Shown here: positions 56,334 through 64,000 of the stretch, piece after piece
Numbering within the stretch: the first letter of the stretch is position 1
Layout of the letters: the number at the start of each line of letters is the position of its first letter
Assembly: GCA_947652115.1 (NCBI GenBank)
Contig: OX393561.1
Coordinates: 28,104,256-28,168,255, forward strand
Direction: 5' to 3'
Source: Blastomussa wellsi
Lineage: Eukaryota > Cnidaria > Anthozoa > Scleractinia > Plerogyridae
Length of the DNA stretch: 64,000 nt
Position numbers and translations under genes: made by a program
Notes under the pieces: generated by a model
The model's database searches: none
Told to the model about the DNA's origin: nothing
What the model saw: the letters and a program-made list of their open reading frames with translations, nothing else

Positions 56334-56764
56334 ATTTCAATATCAACCACCAACACCTGCAAATCACATGTAATAAAATAAACGAATAAGAAAGAAGACG
56401 ATTTTATCATAACGTTCGATGTTTCTTAATCATGGAGTCTAATTGTTATCATTATCATTATTGTTACGGCGTACTCACGATAAACACAAACGGTAAAGAT
56501 TTTGCAATTGAACATTTCTGATTTTAAAGCAGGGCTGGAGGAGGTGAGTTTCAATATACATTATCTATCGCATGGTCATAAGGGGGTGGGGGCTTTTTAA
56601 CTACAGATCTGGAGCAGTTTGTAAGGGATTGCTCAAGACGCTATTTGGAGGCAAAGGAGGCATACGATATTGTGCGTGTCAAACTGGTGCCAGTCCCAAA
56701 CCACGCATCAGAGGAAAAGAGTTTCTTAAGCATTAGAAATAACATAGCCTTCTTTATAATCGGT

Positions 56765-58815
56765 CGTATGAAAGTAGTAATTCAATTTCAAGCAACCCCA
56801 ATAGAATTGCTAATATTTTCAATAAACATTTTGCTTCGGTAGGGCCTAAACTAGCAAATAAGTTACCATCCGTCCAGCGCAACTATTTTGATTTTCTTAA
56901 CAGATCTAATTCTCCTGATACGTCGTTTGCTTTCAATTTAGTAACCCCATCTGAAGTGAAACTAGAAATTTCACGCACACCGAACAACAAATCTCATGGC
57001 TTATATTCATGTCCAACGCAGATTTTGAAGTGCTCGTCGAATGTTATCAGCAATACTCTTGCAGAAATCTTAAATCTATCTATTTCGACCGGAGTATACC
57101 CGAATAAGCTAAAGATGGCAAAGATCATTCCTATTTTTAAAACAGATGATGATACTGATCCTAGTAATTACAGGCCAATCTCTCTGCTATCTAATTTTAA
57201 CAGAATCTTTGAAAAATTGATTTTCAAGAGAATGGAATCTTTTATTGCACAACATAATATGCTTTCCCCATCTCAATATGGCTTCCGTAAAACACTTTCA
57301 ACTCAGCATGCAATCCTGGATATTGTGAGCACCATACAGACAAACATGGACAAACGCCTATTTTTGTGTGGAGTTTTTATTGACCTAAAGAAAGCTTTTG
57401 ACATGGTAGATCATAAAATTCTATTACACAAGTTAGATCACTATGGTTTCCGTGGTGTCTTCTTATCTACAAGGCCGAACTCAAACAACTCAAATTGATT
57501 CATATATATCTGCTCGAAATGATATTACTTGTGGAGTACCGCAAGGCTCCGTCTTAGGCCCACTACTTTTCCTAATCTATATTAACGATATTCAAGAATG
57601 CTCTGAAAAGCTTAAGTTTTTTTTGTTTGCTGACGACACGAATATCCTATATGCTGACAAAAATCTTAGGTCATTGGAGTTAATTGTAAACCAGGAGCTC
57701 TGCAAATTGTATGATTGGTTAACGGCAAATAAATTGACCCTGAATATAAAAAAAAACAAACTTCGTCATATTTTCTCCTGCTCAAAGAAAATTTACCTAT
57801 CAACCCAAAATTATGATCTTTGATAACGAGCAGAATAAAAATGTAGCGTTAGAATGTAAGGAATTTATAAAATATCTTGGGATACTAATCGATAGTCATT
57901 TAACTTGGAAACATCACATTGATCATATAGCAATTAAAATTAGTCGATCCATAGGTCTAATATCTAAACTACGGCATTTTGTTCCAAAACACACTCTTAT
58001 AAATATCTATAGATCTCTTGTTGCGCCTTATTTGACCTATGGACTGATCGTTTGGGGCCAGGCGTGTAAATCATATCTTGATAAGCTTCTCAAGATACAA
58101 AAACGAGCTCTACGTTTTATTTATTTCTCTGACCGCAATCAGCATGCAATTCCTCTATTTTCCGATGCCGGTATTTTACCGCTACAATTTTCTTATTATG
58201 AACTTACAGCTAACCTGATGTTTGATATTAGACACAGAAATGCACCTAGAAATATTCGAGACCTGTTTCAAGACATATCTAATATTCACCCCTATAATAC
58301 CCGATCCTCTGCTTCGCACAACTTTTACACACAAAGCTCTAGGCTCTCCATTCAACTGAACTCGTTTTCTAGAATTGGAACAAAAATTTGGAACGAGATG
58401 CCTCTTACATTAAGGAATCTTTCTAAACATGACTTTAAAAGAAAAATTAAAAGAGTACTTTTCAATATTCTGTCTTCTGAAGACTCCTATCTTGACATAC
58501 GAAACGTTATTCAAAAGGTCAAATTTTCTTAAGGTTTTTTTGTATTTTCAGAATAACAAGTATAGTCTTAATTGTAATATTGTTGTATTTTTGTTTCTAT
58601 ACCTACTCTTTTAACTTCCAGATTTTTGATTTCTGTAAACTTGTATACGTACTCTCTCTGGTTAATTTCCTGATTTCTGTTAACTTCTATACTTACCTTT
58701 TTCTTTTTAGTTAAGACATGACCCACCTAGATTCGCTAGCTACCCGTGGGCATGTCCAATTTGTTAAAATAATTATTAGAAAATAAAAGAAAGAATGAAA
58801 AAGAATGAATGAATA
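56765..58815 (+). mobile_element. 5'-truncated LINE (non-LTR retrotransposon), frameshifted
   Basis: The reverse-transcriptase order is intact: IIPIFKTDDDTDPSNYRPISLL, YGFRKTLSTQHA, FIDLKKAFDMVDH, GVPQGSVLGPLLFLIYIND, FLFADDTNILYAD, YLGILIDSHLTWKHHI and the usual C-terminal part ending VKFS at 58532. The frame changes near 57450-57470 and again at the A-run near 57750, so three frames are needed and the copy is dead. The endonuclease and ORF1 are missing. The tail has AATAAAAGAAAGAATGAAAAAGAATGAATG. The motifs suggest a Jockey/CR1-like clade. Confidence 0.85.
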
Positions 58816-59239
58816 CTGCTTACACGTAAAAGGGGAATGAGCTGTAGGGTCTGTAAATATGGGTGTTTATTACATCATAACCTTTATGACAAGATAAAAT
58901 ACTCCATAAAATCCATCATAACAAGCATCAAGCATGTGCACTTTTTTCATCTATCGGCAGTTCTCAGATTTATGTGCCTTAATAATTTTTAGGGATTTTT
59001 CTATTCTGGTCAGGTGAGCGGTCAAATAAAGCCTATATTTTAAACTTTTAAAGGACTCTTCGATAGAATAAACCTGTCCAAAAGCTTATCCGAGTAGGAT
59101 GTCTGGTTTTCAAAATATCGACGTTTAGAAACCTTCCTAAAGCAACAAACTCATGTGAACTGTCATTTTAATTGTTTGTGCGCATCGTTACTGCGCACGT
59201 AATTCGTCACGCCACGTCATCCATCGAGCGCGCGCGCTA

Positions 59240-59465
59240 ACATTTTCGTCCCCAGAGGCCGCGATCCTTTTGGTCAGCACCAAGGAATCGAGACCTCTGG
59301 CCGCAACCAAATTGTGAGCATGCGTAGAGGACTCAGCCAATCAGATTTGTCAGATTTGACAGTGAGTCCGTGAATCGCGGACTTCCCGTTTTGGAGGCGG
59401 CCAGAGGTCGTGATTCTTGGTGCTGACCAAAAGGATCGCAGCCTCTGGGGACGAGAATGGCGCGC
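59240..59465. repeat. Palindromic MITE with TCCCCAGAGGC ends
   Basis: GCGCGC..CGTCCCCAGAGGCCGCGATCCTTTTGGTCAGCACCAAG at the left is mirrored at the right by CTTGGTGCTGACCAAAAGGATCGCAGCCTCTGGGGACG. It shares the CTCTGGGGACGAGAATG terminal motif with 63543-63816. Confidence 0.75.
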
Positions 59466-60940
59466 TAAGGAAAAACCAGGGCGCCTTGGGAAAAACAAAG
59501 GACCAGAAGCCGTTTCATAGCTTTGCTGGTAGTTTACTCTCTTAAATGGTCGGTGACCCCTACTTTTTTCCCTGAACTAATTTTATTTACAATTCTCGGC
59601 AGATTGTCAAAAAAATGAACAAAAAATCAATGTGGGAAGTTTAAAAAATTTTGAAGTTTTCTGCCCATAGGACATCGAATCCTGCCATCTTGCGGCTGTT
59701 AGGCGAGTGGAAATGTGGTCGCTCACCAATTAAATAAATTTATTTTATGGGCCCATTTAAACAACATTTGACAGAGATACGTTCATTTAAAAGATTTATT
59801 TGCAATATTTTTGTGCTTACAGACACTGTAGCCGTATCCGCTAACGAAGCGCGAGCTTTCAGACTAGGTGTTCTTCTGGGCATGTTATCTCCAAAACGAA
59901 GTCGGTGACCCCCAATTTTTTTGCATTTCTGATATCAGTTACTCATTATCTTACAATGGTGAGAGTTTCAGAAAAAATCAATGGTAGAAAAATCTTGCGC
60001 GAAGGTGATGATCAAGGAAACAAGTGATTCACTTCTGTCAGCAGACTGTGTCTTGGCTGTTTCTCGACTTCCTCTTTCGATTCGGACGGAACGATAAACG
60101 AGTTTGAGTTTGCTTGTGAACGTGTAATAGCTCAGTATATATAAATCTGTGGCACGGTAAAAAATAACTTCCTAGTTTAGAAAATTTATTACACAATTTA
60201 AATTCAACAGTATAAAGAACAGGCCGTTGGCTGCAATATAAATGGGTTCTCTCTTGTTTTATATATATGTATGTTTATATATGTTGTTTTAGCCGCATTT
60301 CACACACAAACAACCCAGTTTATGGTTATGGGATAGTCCTGCAGCCATGCTTTTGTTTATGAGAATCAGCGATATTCTTGTGCTTTTTCTTCCAATTTAA
60401 ACTGGTTTTAATACTCCACTGCATGTAAAGGGTGTTCATGGCGTCTGGGCGCTGACTGCTCTGATATCGTGTTGTAAAAGTATACATACGATCCATTTTC
60501 AATCTTCCCAAACGCTCAGTACTACGATATATGAAATAACGCATAGGTTATTAAAATTTTCCTATCTGCCAACGTGTCAATGCTATTCCCAACGAAAAAG
60601 CGAATAAAATTTAAGGGAAACGGTAGAACATTGTAGGTGATGTGGATGTTTTCATACCTGTTGATTCAGGTCAGGCTGACTGTTCTCGACTACAATCCTT
60701 CGAATCCTTCCTCAGTTACATGGCCTTAGTGAAATTCAATGTATTCGCACACTGAAGGTATCAAGACTTATTTAAACACAGTTTCGAAATTACTTGTGGA
60801 CTAAAATTAGTTCATCAACAGTTTCGCTTTCATGGAAATAAATGCACATCAGATTCCGGGAAATACAAAACCGGAAACGGAAATTCAAGTTACTGAGGCC
60901 CAGTTCACTGCGGTCAAAGGACACTTCCGTCCGTGACACC

Positions 60941-61526
60941 ACAAGCCGAGGTATCTCGGCCTTTCCCGATTGCGCTGAGCACATTTTGAGTACTTTTTTG
61001 AGTTTGGGGCACTATTTTGCATTTTGAGCACCCTTAAGCACTTTTTCGCACTTTGGGCAACATTTAAACAATATTTCACATTTCTAGCAAATTTCGAGCC
61101 AAAACTCTGTGTCGCTCGCAACGAGAATCGTGTTCCAGGTCATAAATTTGAATAACTAATGATGTTGTCAAGAATAAAAGACCGTTGTCATGGAAAGACG
61201 CGTGGAATTATCCTTGCGTGAGAACTGAAGTTTCTGATTGGCTGATGTATCATGTGTGTGTCATCTCAAATTTCTCAATCATCTGACGTCTAGGCTTTAC
61301 ACTACTAAAAATTGACATATTTACGAAAAGCTTAGAGGCAACTGTTCACAACTTTTAGCACTTTTTGAGCACTATTTTGATATTTTGAGCACTTTTTAGC
61401 CATTTTTGCCAGCACTTTTTTAGGCTTTTACCAGCGCAATCGGGAAAGGCCTAGAGGTATCCACGATCCCAGAGGTCTTCTTACTACGCGGGAAGACGTC
61501 TGAAACTTCAGAGTACCTCGGCTTGT
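60941..61526. repeat. MITE-like element, ACAAGCCGAGGTA ends, internal GAGCACTTTTT repeats
   Basis: ACAAGCCGAGGTA and CCTTTCCCGATTGCGCTG at the left recur inverted as CAGCGCAATCGGGAAAGG and TACCTCGGCTTGT at the right. About 65 extra bases separate the two motifs on the right. The interior has many copies of (TT)GAGCACTTTTT. Confidence 0.6.
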
Positions 61527-62519
61527 AAAGTATGAAGAAAAACTGTGCAAAAGCACTGACGAGCCAAATTATGATCAGCCGTTTTAGCGGGAACTGCACG
61601 TGTAGTGCGTTTGACCAAACCTTCCTGGGCTCCTGTCGCCGCTGAACTGCTGAAGTAAGCCAATGTCCAAGTTCTGATCTAAATCCTGTGAAAGTAGCTC
61701 ACCGTTATTGTAAGACTACGATAACTGACATTATCGACACATACTGAAAACTGTTTACCCCTAACAATTTATCTTCTTCACAGCGTTCTTTCTATAACTG
61801 TCATGCTTGCAATGGACGTTTCTCACGCATAATTTTTATTCTTTTGTACTTTTGCTAATCTGCCCGCCCAACCTCATTTCTGAGTTCAAGTTCTTTTGTT
61901 CTTTGTACATGCCGACGAGGCAGACAAATGCGTGAGAAAGGTAACACACACAAAACTGCAAAGCTGATACTACCAAAAAAACTGACTTTGCGAGACATCA
62001 ACATATTTGTTATTTATTGAAAACCGGCTGTTCCTTGAACATTTTGGACAAGTAGTCGGTGCGGCTAATGGACTGTGCAATAATTACCGGGGGGGAGGGG
62101 GAATGAGCTTCGCAAGGAGAAATATTACATAATACCCCTCTCAACAAAGGCAAATTAGCTCTGACCCCCTCCTAATCTCAGTTGGGGGCTAATCGACTTC
62201 AGTTGAGGGCTAATCGACTGGGGGCTAAAAGGATTTGGGGCTAAACGACCTACATTATTCATCCTGACGCCGAAAGCGATGAAAAGTAAACAAGATAGAT
62301 AAAACAGCTAATATATTTAAAAGAAAATTGCCCGTTATTTCGGTTTGCAAAACAAACCTTCCTCAGGGACTGAGCGAACAAAAAATATGTGACAAAAAAG
62401 GTCCGGTTACAAATAATGTTTGAAATTAAATATTGACATTGATTGGTTGTTTTTGGCTTGTATAAACAAGTGTTGATGTATCATTAGCATGGTTTTGTAA
62501 AATTTTCCCATACAAACTC

Positions 62520-62815
62520 TTATATTTTTGCCGTGACAGTTAGAAAAGATTTCTTTCGATAAGATATTTGAAGCGATAACACAAACGTTTGCAATAAGGT
62601 GCAAATGAATTTCAAAGTTCGTAAGCTCTTGGCAAAATCTCACAGCTTAGTGGAATTCATTGGAACTTCCCGAACTTCGAAATTTGTTTTCGATGTAGAT
62701 TTCTCTTGATAAGATAGTTGAAGCAGTAACACAAAAGCTTGCAAGAAGGTGTAAATAATTTTGGTACATAATTTTGTCCAATAAATACTCGAAGTCCTGG
62801 CGGATTCCGTATTAA
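62520..62815. repeat. Partial copy of the MITE at 33784-34412
   Basis: GGTGTAAATAATTTTGGTACATAATTTTGTCC and ACTCGAAGTCCTGGCGG match the right end of the RSPH4A-intron element. The inner AAGATATTTGAAGC..AACACAAA segment is also shared. No matching left end was seen. Confidence 0.65.
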
Positions 62816-63055
62816 TTAGTTTCTCTTGTTAGGTACACCAACATGGCTGCCATGCCTTCTGTTAGTAGCGCTTAATTGCAGGAATGGCTGTTATTCGAAT
62901 CTCTAGAGACTGTGTGCATGCTGATAAAGTTGCCTCTGGGGGAGGGGTGTCTCGGGTACCGGGATACCCGAGACCATATACTAAAGTAACTGGGCCCTAA
63001 GAGTACAGTACGCGGGGCGATGAAGCAGCTTTCCCAACCTGCCTAACATATAATG

Positions 63056-63256
63056 TATAATTTGGTTTTATCAACTGGGTTGATAATGTCAATTGGCCAC
63101 CGTAAAAAGATTCAAGTGCTGACGTTTCGAGCGTTAGCCCTTCGTCGGAGCGAATCCGAGGGCGAATCCAAGGGCTAACGCTCGAAACGTCAGCACTTGA
63201 ATCTTTTTACGGTGGCCAATTGACATTATCAACCCAGTTGATAAAACCAAATTATA
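63056..63256. repeat. Perfect 87-bp-arm inverted repeat (hairpin)
   Basis: The arms 63056-63142 and 63170-63256 appear to be exact inverse copies around a 27-base loop. Each arm carries GACGTTTCGAGCGTTAGCCCTT; the loop has two CGAATCC copies. Confidence 0.85.
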
Positions 63257-63542
63257 TTGTTATACTTCCCACCGACGCAGCACCACATTTTCTTTAGAAA
63301 CTTACCCCCTCTAACATATAATGTGATTGGTTTGATACCCTAGCCCTAAACAAAAGACTCAACAATTGAAACAATGACTTTGTCTTGAAAACAATAGAAG
63401 CTGCTTACAATAACAAACAGAAGTAGTTTTGGATAAGCGAGCATGAACACAAAAGAATAAGAAATGGCCAAAAATTAGTAACTGAAATATGGAATACGAT
63501 ATAAAAACCTATGTATGTTCACCGGTTCCTTTCCTCTTTTTC

Positions 63543-63816
63543 CATTCTCGTCCCCAGAGCCACTTGGCCCTCTTAGCCGGCTGGGCCTGTGCACGAGAAA
63601 CAAGTGGCTCTGGGGACACACGATTTGATTCGCTTAAATCAAACAAAGGGAATCATATCACATCAGCCGTTTTAATCCTGCTAACGATAAAGGATTTTAA
63701 AACGGCTGATGTGATTGGACTCCGTTTGTTTGAATTCAGCGAATCAAATCGTGTGTCCCCAGAGCCACTTGTTTCCAGCCAGCTGATGGGGACAAGCGGC
63801 TCTGGGGACGAGAATG
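63543..63816. repeat. Nested palindrome with CTCTGGGGACGAGAATG ends
   Basis: The outer ends CATTCTCGTCCCCAGAGCCACTT / AAGCGGCTCTGGGGACGAGAATG enclose a second inverted pair, ACAAGTGGCTCTGGGGACACACGATTTGATTCGC and its inverse (about 63600-63772), and a third around CATCAGCCGTTTTAA. Confidence 0.75.
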
Positions 63817-64000
63817 CTCTTTTTCCAGCTGACGTTACTGATCACCAGTATTTTTCAAACCGTTCCAGCCGTGCAGGCCCATCCCCTTTGATAAACATGG
63901 CGGCGGAGATGAAGGGAGAAATTTTGTGAAGCACTTCCTTGTCAATTTATAGCAAAAGCGTAAATATAAGATGAGACCTCCGCCAGTGGTGACTGGCATC

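Larger units (their letters stand above)
58816..64000. other. Gene-free interval with palindromic repeats
   Basis: No convincing exon on either strand. The interval contains the repeats listed separately at 59240, 60941, 62520, 63056 and 63543. The short open frames have no recognisable domain. Confidence 0.6.

Overview
The window looks like nuclear DNA of a cnidarian, most likely a stony coral (inference). It has intron-rich animal genes with GT-AG introns, including a ciliary radial-spoke gene. It also has dense TTAA-flanked MITEs, tRNA-derived SINEs, a BEL/Pao remnant, a LINE and a 200-base assembly gap (38347-38546).

Layout. (1) 1313-11456 (+): 3' part of a TOX-family HMG-box gene; its intron after the first visible exon holds a decayed BEL/Pao element. 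(2) 11457-15094: no gene seen, only repeats. (3) 15095-15780 (-): body of a short-chain dehydrogenase/reductase (SDR) gene. (4) 15781-27310: an 11,530-bp DNA transposon with inverted terminal repeats and a perfect 6-bp target duplication (TAACCT). It carries two convergent, apparently intact multi-exon genes: a PIF1-type helicase (+) and a P-element-type transposase (-). The transposase has an RFX-like DNA-binding domain at its N-terminus. (5) 27311-27408: the displaced SDR start codon (-) and the short promoter it shared head-to-head with the next gene. (6) 27409-48361 (+): a radial spoke head gene of the RSPH4A/RSPH6A type, 15 exons, introns full of MITEs and two foldback-like elements. (7) 48362-50594: intergenic. 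(8) 50595-56333 (-): one 1912-codon open frame for a DEAH-box helicase fused to a RING-IBR-RING ubiquitin ligase. (9) 56765-58815 (+): 5'-truncated, frameshifted LINE. (10) 58816-64000: no gene seen; palindromic repeats including an 87-bp-arm hairpin.

Main discovery candidate: the 11.5-kb transposon. It combines a P-type DDE transposase, an RFX-like domain and a PIF1 helicase. It landed between codon 3 and codon 4 of the SDR gene, inside the compact bidirectional promoter of a cilia gene that carries an RFX X-box-like site on its start codon. Each terminal repeat contains an outward-facing ATG, and these ATGs are in frame with both flanking genes. Exon models come from reading splice sites and frames by eye; no search was run.
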